Assembly (NCBI GenBank): GCA_023444445.1
Contig: JAEXMK010000113.1
Span: forward strand, 1-24,597
Origin: Pseudomonadota bacterium
GTDB taxonomy: Bacteria; Pseudomonadota; Alphaproteobacteria; Rhizobiales; Rhizobiaceae
Reading direction: 5' to 3'
DNA length: 24,597 nt
Of the stretch, positions 1-6,963 are shown piece by piece (position 1 is the stretch's first letter; each line of letters begins with the position of its first letter). The position numbers and the translations under genes were made by a program. The notes below the pieces were generated by a model. That model was not told where the DNA came from, did no database searches, and worked only from the letters and a program-made list of their open reading frames with translations.

Positions 1-7
1 AAAATCC

Positions 8-18
8 TTTTGCTACAT
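8..18 (+). promoter_or_regulatory. possible -10 region of the tRNA-Leu promoter
   Basis: A TGC followed by TACAT (12-18) lies about 37 bases before the mature tRNA and resembles an extended -10 element. A G+C-rich stretch follows, as is common at stable RNA promoters. The -35 would fall outside the window, so the call is weak. Confidence 0.22.
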
Positions 19-54
19 GCACCCCCGTCGGCGCAAGTCGACGCCTACCACGAT

Positions 55-139
55 GCGGTCGTGGCGGAATTGGTAGACGCGCAGCGTTGAGGTCGCTGTG
101 GGGCAACCCGTGGAAGTTCGAGTCTTCTCGACCGCACCA
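55..139 (+). tRNA. tRNA-Leu, anticodon GAG
   Basis: The sequence folds as a class II tRNA. The acceptor stem GCGGTCG (55-61) pairs with CGACCGC (129-135) and an encoded ACCA follows. The anticodon stem CAGCG/CGCTG (82-86, 94-98) closes the loop TTGAGGT, placing GAG at 89-91, which reads the CUC and CUU leucine codons. A long variable arm with a GGG/CCC stem follows, as in leucine tRNAs. The T arm has a TTCGAGT loop (117-123). All expected elements are present, and CCA is encoded in the gene. Confidence 0.96.
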
Positions 140-142
140 AAG

Positions 143-170
143 AAACCCGCTTCGGCGGGTTTTTTCTTTT
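143..170 (+). terminator. Rho-independent terminator of tRNA-Leu
   Basis: AAACCCGC and GCGGGTTT form an eight-pair stem around a stable TTCG loop, followed by a T-rich run. It starts four bases after the tRNA CCA end, so it should end the tRNA transcript. Confidence 0.9.
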
Positions 171-286
171 TAGCCAATTGCTTAGCTCTCAGCTTTCTGG
201 ACGCCGACAGGCTCATCGGACCGAAATGGGCAAGGCCCCGGTCATGCCGAAGTGATTTTCTGCACAGCTATGTCATTAAATTTCGG

Positions 287-311
287 GGCGGCAAATCATG
301 CGATTGCCGCC
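287..311 (-). terminator. possible terminator hairpin after the small lipoprotein
   Basis: GGCGGCAA (287-294) pairs with TTGCCGCC (304-311), and the stem can extend inward with one bulged A. Read on the minus strand it begins 19 bases after the stop codon of the lipoprotein gene. The T tract after it is poor, so it may act only as a 3' stabilising hairpin. The remainder of 171-329 shows nothing else that I recognise. Confidence 0.35.
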
Positions 312-329
312 ATCACGGCTCGCTGCGCG

Positions 330-518
330 CTAGCGTCGGATAATATTCGATGCTGTCCCGTTTCCCTGATGGTTGCCATCGCCGACGCGATAGGGATCGC
401 CGTCCATGACCTGATCCATCCGCCATTGACTTCCGCGATATGGGCTCTCCCAGGTTTGGCATCCTGTGAGAGCGACTGTCACTATCAGCATTCCTAGAGC
501 CAGAGTGGATCGTCGCAT
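330..518 (-). CDS. small predicted lipoprotein, 62 aa
   Basis: The protein starts with two arginines and a hydrophobic stretch ending in the lipobox Leu-Thr-Gly-Cys (residues 17-20). It is therefore predicted to be cut before Cys20, lipidated, and held in the envelope. The mature part is only about 43 residues, polar, and rich in Gly, Asp, Asn and Arg; I recognise no domain. The start is well supported: AAGGAGG lies a few bases before the ATG at 518. It is transcribed alone and divergently from the PAS gene at 716. Two arginines at the end could place it at the outer or inner membrane; the sequence does not decide this. Function unknown. The reading frame itself is convincing because signal, lipobox and ribosome binding site agree. 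Confidence 0.72.
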   Translation of the reverse strand: MRRSTLALGMLIVTVALTGCQTWESPYRGSQWRMDQVMDGDPYRVGDGNHQGNGTASNIIRR

Positions 519-715
519 ATTGGCCTCCTTCGAAATTTCTTCAGTGGATTATGTAGGAGCTGGTTTCCGCCTTTGCGATATCTCGTCGACATTTATCGGT
601 CCGCCGAAAGAGCATGCGTGCCAAACCGCGAATAAATTTCGGTGGATATCAATGCACGCTCTGGTGGCTTGTTGTTCGACCCTAATAAAACAAGGGGTGG
701 AATATCAGAGGTGTG

Positions 716-1141
716 ATGTTAGCTTTTGTCAGGAAAAAATGTCTGGGGGTTTTCGTGCTGGGAGACAAGACGGATTCAGACAACGCGCTTGGCTACTTCA
801 TGTGGAGCATTTCCGATAACCGGCTGATCATGGATGCGGTCACGGCGGAATGTCATGGTTTTTCCCAGGAGGTTGCGTCGCGCGGCGTGACGATCGAGGA
901 GATTCTGGAGAGAATCGATTTCGAAATGCGTGACCAGGTGGCGCAGGCGATTTTTGAGAGCATTACGACAGGTGTCTTTTTCGACCAGCGTTACAAGGTT
1001 CATCTGCCTGATGGTTCGAGCCGTTGGATCGTGGCGAAGGGGAGGGCGATTTTTGACGCTGATAATACGCCGTTTCTCGGCATCGGCAGCGTCCGGGACA
1101 TCACCGTCAAGAAGGCTTTTCAGTTCGAGCCTCGCCAGTAG
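716..1141 (+). CDS. stand-alone PAS-domain protein, about 141 aa
   Basis: After a short basic leader, almost the whole protein (about residues 28-135) is one PAS fold of the PAS_3 type. It has the FMWSISDNRL opening, a central helix region, and the typical C-terminal block with YKVHLPDGSSRWI and GIGSVRDIT. No histidine kinase, GGDEF, EAL or methyl-accepting domain follows. It would act in the cytoplasm as a sensory or protein-binding module, perhaps working in trans with a kinase or cyclase encoded elsewhere; the ligand cannot be read from the sequence. The start is uncertain: a GTG at 713 and the ATG at 716 are adjacent in frame, and AGAGG at 707-711 is rather close to both. A strong hairpin terminator follows the stop by about 26 bases, so it is probably a single-gene unit. 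Confidence 0.7.
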   Translation: MLAFVRKKCLGVFVLGDKTDSDNALGYFMWSISDNRLIMDAVTAECHGFSQEVASRGVTIEEILERIDFEMRDQVAQAIFESITTGVFFDQRYKVHLPDGSSRWIVAKGRAIFDADNTPFLGIGSVRDITVKKAFQFEPRQ

Positions 1142-1167
1142 CGATAAGGTCGGCGACCACTGCGCGT

Positions 1168-1194
1168 AAAAAAGGCGGCTTTCGCCGCCTTTTT
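1168..1194. terminator. bidirectional Rho-independent terminator
   Basis: AAAAGGCGGC and GCCGCCTTTT form a stem with a TTTC loop, flanked by A residues on one side and five T residues on the other. It lies between the convergent PAS gene (ends 1141) and the small membrane protein gene (ends 1210) and can serve both strands. Confidence 0.88.
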
Positions 1195-1209
1195 CGCTCC
1201 GCCGGGACA

Positions 1210-1377
1210 TCAGAAAACGGCGAGATATTTCAGTAGCGAAATAATACCGATTATGATGACAATCACCTGGGCGATCTGTTTTGCACCGCCGCCTACCGGC
1301 AGTCGCGCGATGAGCCACAAGACGAGCACGATCACCAGGAAGGTGATGAGAATGCTGACGAGCGTAGATGTAACCAT
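1210..1377 (-). CDS. small two-helix membrane protein, 55 aa
   Basis: The frame runs from an ATG at 1377 to TGA at 1210-1212. AGGGAG lies nine bases upstream of the ATG and supports the start. Translation gives an N-terminal membrane helix (about residues 5-24, IleLeuIleThrPheLeuVal...), a short turn with Arg-Leu-Pro-Val-Gly-Gly-Gly-Ala-Lys-Gln, and a second helix very rich in Ile and Val (about 36-54). This layout resembles the small Thivi_2564-type membrane protein family of proteobacteria, from memory; function is unknown. It is divergent from the OsmC gene and ends at the shared terminator. It is easy to miss because of its length, but start, ribosome binding site, hydrophobic pattern and terminator fit together. 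Confidence 0.75.
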   Translation of the reverse strand: MVTSTLVSILITFLVIVLVLWLIARLPVGGGAKQIAQVIVIIIGIISLLKYLAVF

Positions 1378-1498
1378 ATGTCCCAGCTCCCTGTAAAATA
1401 AAGGTTCAACGGTCGTTCACCGTCGTGTGAATAAAAAGCGCCAAACGGTTTTTTGTTCCATACGGTTGGTTGCGCGCGATTAAATTTGGATTCTCTTG

Positions 1499-1927
1499 AT
1501 GGTGGATGGTGCAAAAGTGAAGTCGAGACCGGTGGGCGCTAAGGCCAAAGTCGGGCGGCTTGGCCGGCCGACGGTTTCGACGGTGACCGACGGTTCTCTG
1601 GAGATCGTGACAGGTGTCTCGGAGCCCGGCTTCAACCCGATCGATCTTCTTTATTCGTCGCTTGCAGCTTGCCTTGCACTGAGCGCCCGGATTGCGGCAA
1701 GCCGGTTGGGAGTGCTTGATCGCTTCGAAGGCGTCGCCGTCGACGTGTCAGGGGAAAAATCCGCAGACGAGCCCTATCGTATTCTTCGTTTCGATATCAG
1801 CATCGAGATAACAGGCGCTTTCGATGAAGTGGCCCGCGCCGCAATCGCTCATATGGCGGAGGATATCTGTACCGTCAGCAACACGCTGAAGGGCAATGCG
1901 GAATTTGCGCTGTCGATAACTGGCTGA
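1499..1927 (+). CDS. OsmC-family protein (peroxide-reducing type)
   Basis: The 142-residue protein has the OsmC/Ohr fold signatures: the PheAsnProIleAspLeuLeu...AlaAlaCys block with Cys58, and the second conserved cysteine Cys124 in IleCysThrValSerAsnThrLeu. In this family the two cysteines reduce organic hydroperoxides or related electrophiles in the cytoplasm using thiols or a lipoyl partner. It belongs to the broader OsmC group and is not a clear Ohr, because the usual Ohr start is lacking; the substrate is open. An in-frame TTG at 1496 directly precedes the ATG at 1499, which I prefer. The gene ends three bases from the converging deformylase-like gene, so the two 3' ends almost meet, with no clear terminator between them. 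Confidence 0.85.
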   Translation: MVDGAKVKSRPVGAKAKVGRLGRPTVSTVTDGSLEIVTGVSEPGFNPIDLLYSSLAACLALSARIAASRLGVLDRFEGVAVDVSGEKSADEPYRILRFDISIEITGAFDEVARAAIAHMAEDICTVSNTLKGNAEFALSITG

Positions 1928-1930
1928 CCG

Positions 1931-2425
1931 TCACGGTTTTCGGGATTTTTCCCACTTCTTCACCAACCGGTCGCGCTTGAGCTTGGAGAGGCGCTTCAGC
2001 CAAAAAATACCGTCAAGCTGGTCGATCTCGTGCTGGATGCAGATGGAGTGGAATCCTTGGGCGGTCTCCGCGTGTTCTACGCCATTTATGTCCTGAAACC
2101 TTACCTCGACCGTAGAAGGCCGCTCCACCTCGTCGGTGAAGCCCGGCATCGACACGCTGCCTTCAACATGCCGCATGGTTTGAGGGGAATGGCTGATGAT
2201 TTCGGGATTGATGTAGGTTAGGACGGTTCCCGGCGTCAGCTCGAGCACGAAGACGCGCTGCAGCACACCAATATGGGCCGCTGTGATGCCGACGCCGGGA
2301 GCGGCGCGCATCGTGTCGATCAGATCAGTGACCAGTTGCCGCAGATGGTCGTCAAAAGCCGTAACCGGCGCGCAGATCTCGGAAAGACCAGCATGGGGGT
2401 AGGGCAGGATCAGCCTGATCGCCAA
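1931..2425 (-). CDS. peptide deformylase-like protein, degenerate active site
   Basis: Length (164 aa) and order of motifs match peptide deformylase, which removes the N-formyl group from new proteins using a metal held by one Cys and two His. Here motif 1 reads GVGITAAHIG with His51 where active enzymes have Gln. Motif 2 reads EGSVSMP with Ser90 in place of the metal-binding Cys. Motif 3 reads QHEIDQ, keeping His132 and Glu133 but with Gln136 in place of the last metal-binding His. Two of three metal ligands are thus missing, so ordinary deformylase activity is unlikely. I chose a TTG start at 2425, because AAGGAG lies six bases before it and the protein then aligns with the family N terminus (M-A-I-R-L-I-L-P-Y-P). 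An upstream ATG at 2467 would overlap the preceding gene. It is the last gene of a minus-strand set with the FdhF/YdeP-like oxidoreductase. Confidence 0.85.
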   Translation of the reverse strand: MAIRLILPYPHAGLSEICAPVTAFDDHLRQLVTDLIDTMRAAPGVGITAAHIGVLQRVFVLELTPGTVLTYINPEIISHSPQTMRHVEGSVSMPGFTDEVERPSTVEVRFQDINGVEHAETAQGFHSICIQHEIDQLDGIFWLKRLSKLKRDRLVKKWEKSRKP

Positions 2426-2441
2426 GGAATGCTCCTTCGTT

Positions 2442-2741
2442 TCAAATGCGCAAGCATGGGGCGGCAAGCGCCCGTCCTTCAGCGCTGACCTCCAGAAAGC
2501 TGCGCTGGGTCCAGGGGTCTCGTTTCGTCACCCGCAGGAAGCGGGGCGACAGGCTTGTGATTTCGCGCAGAACGAGGGCATGCGCAAGCCCCAGCCGGTT
2601 GGCGATGCTGCGGCTATCGGTTGCAATGTCCTGATGGATCGCAAGAAGGATTGCGGCTCCCGCCGCTGTCAGCGCTGGGGAGGATTGCTGGAGTTTTCCC
2701 ACAGCCGCCAGAAATGCCGCTGCGGATCGTTCTTCATCCAT
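2442..2741 (-). CDS. small winged-helix-like protein, possible MarR-type regulator
   Basis: The 99-residue product reads like a DNA-binding winged helix. A helix AlaGlyAlaAlaIleLeuLeuAlaIle (about 27-35) is followed by a helix-turn-helix candidate, SerArgSerIleAlaAsnArgLeuGlyLeu...LeuArgGluIleThrSerLeu (about 43-64). A strand-turn-strand wing region, LeuArgValThrLysArgAsp...ArgSerPheLeuGluVal, follows, then a helix with GluGlyArgAlaLeu. This spacing is typical of MarR-like proteins, although the dimerisation helices of full MarR proteins are absent. It sits 31 bases after the oxidoreductase stop and 16 bases before the deformylase-like start, so the three are probably co-transcribed. A regulatory role for that set is inferred, not shown. 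Confidence 0.6.
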   Translation of the reverse strand: MDEERSAAAFLAAVGKLQQSSPALTAAGAAILLAIHQDIATDSRSIANRLGLAHALVLREITSLSPRFLRVTKRDPWTQRSFLEVSAEGRALAAPCLRI

Positions 2742-2772
2742 CAGGCGACATCTCGCTCACGGGGCATCCGGT

Positions 2773-5079
2773 TCATCGGGCATCGGCGAGCAGGCGGACG
2801 GAAACCAACACCGATTTCGATGTCGGCGTGAAGCTGCCTTCGCCGTGGCTCGCCAGAGGCACCAGCACGTTCAGTTCCGGATAATAACCACCGACGCTGC
2901 CGCGCGGGATATTATAGGGCACCAGACGGAAGTTCCTGGCGATGCGCTCCACCCCGTCGCCATATTCGCCGATAACATCGACACGCTGGCGGGAATGGGC
3001 GCCAAGCGCCTCCATATCCTGGGGGTTCATGAAAATGACCTGGCGCTCGCCATAGACACCGCGATAGCGGTCATCCATGCCGTAGATTGTTGTGTTGTAT
3101 TGATCATGGCTGCGGAAGGTTTGCAGGACGAAGAGATTGTCGCGGGTCAGCGCCTGCTGGTGCTCGGTCTTTTCGGGCAGGGGGCCGCTATAGAAGGTGG
3201 CCTTTTTCGCCGGCGTGTTCCACTGCCGTTCGGCGGCCGCGTTGCGCAGATGAAAACCGCGGGGAACGCGGACTCGCTCGTTGAAATTGTCGAAACCCGG
3301 AACGACCCGTTCGATCATGTCGCGGATGAGGTCGTAATCATCGGCGAGCGCCTTCCAGTTCACATTGATATTGCCGAGCGTCGCTTCGGCAATGCCAGCG
3401 ATGATGGCGACTTCCGAGCGAAGCATATCCGAGGCCGGCGGATTGATACCGCCGGAGCCATGCACCATGCTCATGGAATCCTCGACGGTGACGATCTGCG
3501 AGCGACCGGCCGGATTGCGGTCGATTTCCGTTCGGCCGAGGCAGGGCAACACGAAGGAGGTTTCGCCCGGCACCAGATGCGAGTGGTTGAGCTTGGTGGC
3601 GATGTTAACGGTGAGCCTCTGTTTTTCGAACGCCTTGACGATCAGCGGGCTGTCGGGCGTTGCCCGCAAGAAGTTTCCACCGAGCGCGATGAAGCTCTGC
3701 GCCCTGCCATCCAGCATGGCTGCCACGGCCTCAACGGTATTGTGGCCGGGCTTGCGCGGCATGGGAACCCCAAGCTCGTTTTCCAGTGCATCAAGAAGTG
3801 CCGGCGGTGCTTTCTCGTCGATGCCGACGGTGCGGTCGCCCTGCACGTTGGAATGGCCGCGCACCGGGCAGAGGCCAGCGCCGGGACGGCCGACATTGCC
3901 CCGCAGCAGCATGAAATTGGTGATTTCGCGAACGATGATGACCGAATGGCGGTGCTGGGTGACGCCCATGGCCCAGGTGGCGATGACGGAATCGGCATTC
4001 ATGTAGATGCCGGCGGCTTCCTCTATTTGCGCGCGGGTCACGCCGGACTGGTCGAGAATACTCTCCCAGCTCGTTGCATCGACGGCGGCGCGATAGGCCT
4101 CGAATTCGGCCGCATGTTCGGCAAGGAAGTCGTAGTCGATGATGGCGGGCTCGCCCGCCGCCCTTGCGGCATCATCGGCGGCAAAGACCGCCTTGCTCAT
4201 GCCGCGCACCGCCGCCATGTCACCGCCCTGACGCGGCTGGTAATAGTTGGTGGCGATCTTTGTGCTGCTGCCGGTGATCATTTCGATCTTGTCCTGCGGG
4301 TCGGCGAAACGCTCCAGACCCTTTTCCCGGATGGGATTAAAGACGGCGATACGAGCACCGCGGAGGGCGGCGCGGCGCAGGTCACCCAGCATGCGGGGGT
4401 GGTTGGTGCCGGGATTTTGCCCGATGACAAAAATGGCGTCTGTCTGTTCGAAATCCTCGAGCAGCACCGTGCCCTTGCCGACGCCGATCGATTCCTTCAG
4501 GCCGACGCCGCTTGCTTCGTGGCACATGTTGGAGCAATCGGGAAAATTATTGGTGCCATATAGCCGCACCATCAACTGATAGAGAAAGGCGGCCTCGTTG
4601 GAGGCGCGGCCGGATGTGTAGAATTCCGCGCGGTCGGGGCTGTCGAGGCTCTTGAGGATGCGGCCTATCTCGGTAAAGGCATCGTCCCAGGAGACGGGCA
4701 GATATTTGTCGCTCGCCCGGTCATACCGCATCGGATGGGTGAGGCGACCCTGTTTTTCCAGATCATAATCAGACCAGCCACGCAGTTCGCAGACGGTGTG
4801 GCGGGCAAAGAAATCCGGTGGTACCCGGGCCTCGGTCGCTTCCCATGACACCGCCTTGACGCCGTTTTCGCAAAACTCGAAGGAGGAACCGTGTTCGGGG
4901 TCGCCCCAGGCGCAGCCCGGGCAGTCGAATCCGTCCGGCTGGTTGGTCTTTAAAAGTGTGCGGGCGCCGGAAATTGGCGCACCGGATTCCAGCAGGCGTT
5001 TACCGACGCTTTTGAGTGCGCCCCAGCCTCCTGCGGCGGAGGATGCCTTGCCTATGAAATCCGTCTTGCTCATGGTCAT
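2773..5079 (-). CDS. FdhF/YdeP-family molybdopterin oxidoreductase (formate dehydrogenase-like)
   Basis: The 768-residue protein (start MTMSKTDF at 5079; a second ATG lies at 5073) matches the YdeP-type subfamily of formate dehydrogenase alpha subunits in length and in signature. An N-terminal CysProGlyCysAlaTrp (Cys53, Cys56) is followed by Cys70. The conserved block AsnPheProAspCysSerAsnMetCysHisGluAlaSer places Cys186 where selenocysteine or cysteine binds molybdenum in formate dehydrogenases. Further molybdopterin-binding signatures include GlyGlnAsnProGlyThrAsnHisPro, and a C-terminal guanylate-binding half (from about residue 600) follows. It lacks the four-cysteine N-terminal cluster of classic FdhF, which is normal for this subfamily. 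The true substrate is not established for the family; acid resistance or formate handling has been suggested for relatives. No export signal is seen, so it is probably cytoplasmic. A longer frame to 5145 has no good ribosome binding site. Confidence 0.88.
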   Translation of the reverse strand: MTMSKTDFIGKASSAAGGWGALKSVGKRLLESGAPISGARTLLKTNQPDGFDCPGCAWGDPEHGSSFEFCENGVKAVSWEATEARVPPDFFARHTVCELRGWSDYDLEKQGRLTHPMRYDRASDKYLPVSWDDAFTEIGRILKSLDSPDRAEFYTSGRASNEAAFLYQLMVRLYGTNNFPDCSNMCHEASGVGLKESIGVGKGTVLLEDFEQTDAIFVIGQNPGTNHPRMLGDLRRAALRGARIAVFNPIREKGLERFADPQDKIEMITGSSTKIATNYYQPRQGGDMAAVRGMSKAVFAADDAARAAGEPAIIDYDFLAEHAAEFEAYRAAVDATSWESILDQSGVTRAQIEEAAGIYMNADSVIATWAMGVTQHRHSVIIVREITNFMLLRGNVGRPGAGLCPVRGHSNVQGDRTVGIDEKAPPALLDALENELGVPMPRKPGHNTVEAVAAMLDGRAQSFIALGGNFLRATPDSPLIVKAFEKQRLTVNIATKLNHSHLVPGETSFVLPCLGRTEIDRNPAGRSQIVTVEDSMSMVHGSGGINPPASDMLRSEVAIIAGIAEATLGNINVNWKALADDYDLIRDMIERVVPGFDNFNERVRVPRGFHLRNAAAERQWNTPAKKATFYSGPLPEKTEHQQALTRDNLFVLQTFRSHDQYNTTIYGMDDRYRGVYGERQVIFMNPQDMEALGAHSRQRVDVIGEYGDGVERIARNFRLVPYNIPRGSVGGYYPELNVLVPLASHGEGSFTPTSKSVLVSVRLLADAR

Positions 5080-5464
5080 GATTCCCGGGATGTGTCTTCT
5101 TGCGCCCGCCTGCCAGCGTTTGCCGTTTGTCAAAATCAACTTCAAAAGCGCTGATCCACATCGCCTGTCAATGTCTTAATTGTGCATTGCGGTAAAACCC
5201 ATATGGCCTGTTCGAAATTTGAGAAGGGAACGGCGTAAAAGGGGCGGGCGTTGTCGCAGAGCAAGCCGCAAAGATTGGCTAAACATGCTTATGGCCACGG
5301 GCTGAAACCCTGCGGACATCAGGAAGAGGAATGTTGAATGGATTTTTTGCCGCAGTCGGAATGCTTGTTCATTTGCCGCTATCCGGTTGTTGACAATATA
5401 CCTTTTAACGCCATTCTGCCTGCGCATCCGTGCACTGCGGCATTTGAATACGAGGGGACGCCAG
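5080..5464. other. 385-base divergent intergenic region
   Basis: This gap separates the divergent oxidoreductase and mgtE genes. It contains two short overlapping reading frames close to mgtE: a 20-codon frame at 5331-5393 preceded by AGGAAGAGGA, and a 46-codon frame at 5338-5478 that runs 14 bases into mgtE. A TTGACA at 5390-5395 with a weak -10-like CATTCT at 5412-5417 could be an mgtE promoter. I see no FixK box, no M-box magnesium riboswitch and no clear terminator here. Confidence 0.4.
5390..5417 (+). promoter_or_regulatory. candidate mgtE promoter
   Basis: TTGACA at 5390-5395 is a perfect -35 element. The best -10 at 16 bases is CATTCT (5412-5417), which is weak. The start would fall about 40 bases before the mgtE ATG at 5465. 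Confidence 0.33.
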
Positions 5465-6892
5465 ATGACAGACCGTGACGACGATCCTGTCGCGCCCGAG
5501 GACGTGAAACCCACGGAAGCGCTCTCCGATATCTACGCAGAAGACGGTTCTGTGCGCTCCGACTTTCTGACGATGGTGGGAGCGGCGATCGCTGATCGCG
5601 ACCTGCTTTTCCTGCGCAAGAACGTCGCGCGGCTGCACGAATCTGAACTCGGTGACGTTCTGGAATCCATCCTGCCCGAGCAGCGTCACGCTCTCGTCAG
5701 GCTGCTGGGTTCCGATTTCGACATGACGGCGCTGACGGAGGTGGATGAAGGCATCCGTCTCGATATCGTCGACCAGATGTCGAACGAGCAGATCGCCGCC
5801 GGTATCGGCGAGCTCGATTCGGACGACGCGGTATACATTCTCGAAGACCTCGATGATGAAGACCGCGAGGATATTCTCTCGCAACTGCCGTTTACCGAAC
5901 GCGTGCGGCTGATGCGGGCGCTGGACTATCCGGAGAGCTCAGCCGGTCGCCGCATGCAGACGGAATTCGTCGCCGTGCCACCGTTCTGGACCGTGGGACA
6001 GACCATCGATTACCTGCGCGAAGAGGAGGAACTGCCCGATTCCTTCACGCAGATTTTCGTCATCGACCCGACCTTCAAGCTTGTCGGGGCGCTTGATCTC
6101 GACAAGGTGCTGCGCGCCAAGCGTCAAGTGAAGATCGAAACGATCATGCACGAGACCAACCACTCCATTCCGGCCGAGATGGACCAGGAAGAGGCGGCGC
6201 AGCTTTTCGAGCAATACGACCTTCTCTCCGCCGCCGTGGTCGATAATAATGGCCGGCTGGTCGGCGTTCTCACCATCGATGACGTGGTCGACGTCATTCA
6301 GGAAGAGGCGGAGGAGGACTTGCTTCGTCTGGGCGGCGTGGGCGACGAAGAACTGTCGGATAGTATCGCCAGTACGTCGCGCTCGCGTGTGCCATGGCTT
6401 GCCGTCAATCTTATTACCGCCTTCCTCTCCGCTTCGGTCATCAGTCTGTTCGATGCGACCATCCAGCAGATCGTCGCGCTGGCAATCCTGATGCCGGCAG
6501 TGGCCGGCATGGGCGGCAATGCCGGCTCGCAGACCATGACCGTTTCGGTTCGGGCGCTTGCCACCAAAAGCCTCGATATTCACAATGCCGCCCGCATTAT
6601 CCGGCGCGAGGCTGGTGTCGGTATCTTGAACGGCATGCTGTTTGGCTGCGCCATCGGCGTTGTCGCCGGTGTCTGGTTTCAGGATATCCATATCGGCGGC
6701 ATCATCGCCACGGCCATGTGTCTCAACATGCTGGCCGCGGCGCTTGCCGGCATTCTTATTCCGCTGGTTCTCGACAAGTTCGGCGCGGACCCCGCCGTTT
6801 CCTCCGCTGTCTTCGTGACGGCGGTGACGGATATTGTCGGCTTTTTCGCTTTTCTCGGGATCGCGACCTGGTGGTACGGTATTTCCGGATAG
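5465..6892 (+). CDS. mgtE: magnesium transporter MgtE
   Basis: The 475-residue protein has the full MgtE layout. An acidic cytosolic N domain (about 25-150) has helical repeats such as LeuIleAsp/LeuAspSerAspAspAlaValTyrIleLeuGluAspLeu. A pair of CBS domains (about 155-280) contains ValGlyAlaLeuAspLeu and ValGlyValLeuThrIleAspAspValValAsp. Five membrane helices follow, with the pore signature MetGlyGlyAsnAlaGlySerGlnThr beginning at residue 349. MgtE is a Mg2+-gated channel of the inner membrane; the N and CBS domains sense intracellular Mg2+. The start at 5465 is preceded by GAGGGG and gives the normal family length; an in-frame upstream start at 5387 has no support. The nearest gene downstream is a MerR regulator with its own promoter, so mgtE is probably a single-gene unit. 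Confidence 0.95.
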   Translation: MTDRDDDPVAPEDVKPTEALSDIYAEDGSVRSDFLTMVGAAIADRDLLFLRKNVARLHESELGDVLESILPEQRHALVRLLGSDFDMTALTEVDEGIRLDIVDQMSNEQIAAGIGELDSDDAVYILEDLDDEDREDILSQLPFTERVRLMRALDYPESSAGRRMQTEFVAVPPFWTVGQTIDYLREEEELPDSFTQIFVIDPTFKLVGALDLDKVLRAKRQVKIETIMHETNHSIPAEMDQEEAAQLFEQYDLLSAAVVDNNGRLVGVLTIDDVVDVIQEEAEEDLLRLGGVGDEELSDSIASTSRSRVPWLAVNLITAFLSASVISLFDATIQQIVALAILMPAVAGMGGNAGSQTMTVSVRALATKSLDIHNAARIIRREAGVGILNGMLFGCAIGVVAGVWFQDIHIGGIIATAMCLNMLAAALAGILIPLVLDKFGADPAVSSAVFVTAVTDIVGFFAFLGIATWWYGISG

Positions 6893-6908
6893 CGGAGATG
6901 GGCAAAAA

Positions 6909-6937
6909 TTGACTTTTACGTGAAGGTCAAATAATAT
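6909..6937 (+). promoter_or_regulatory. promoter and operator-like palindrome of the MerR-family gene
   Basis: A 22-base inverted repeat at 6909-6930 has outer arms TTGACTTT and AAGGTCAA around a TACGTG centre; 18 of 22 positions are self-complementary. Its left end forms a -35 element TTGACT (6909-6914), and TAATAT at 6932-6937 is a good -10 at 17 bases. The palindrome therefore fills the promoter spacer, which is where MerR-family proteins bind. The gene starts at 6964, leaving about 20 bases of leader. Autoregulation by the encoded regulator is an inference. Confidence 0.7.
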
Positions 6938-6963
6938 CTTCCGACTATGAATCGGATAGGCCC

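Noticed and set aside
1378..1498. EcfG-type stress promoter (GGAAC...CGTT) before the small membrane protein
   Set aside because: GGAAC occurs on the minus strand near 1455, but the CGTT that follows is at a spacing of about seven bases, not 16 to 17.
2845..4563. 572-codon open frame on the plus strand opposite the oxidoreductase gene
   Set aside because: It is the antisense shadow of a high-G+C gene with a clear family match; its translation is low-complexity His/Ala/Gly-rich and has no recognisable domain or start signals.
5080..5464. M-box (magnesium) riboswitch upstream of mgtE
   Set aside because: No M-box core sequence is seen, and this class is rare in alphaproteobacteria.
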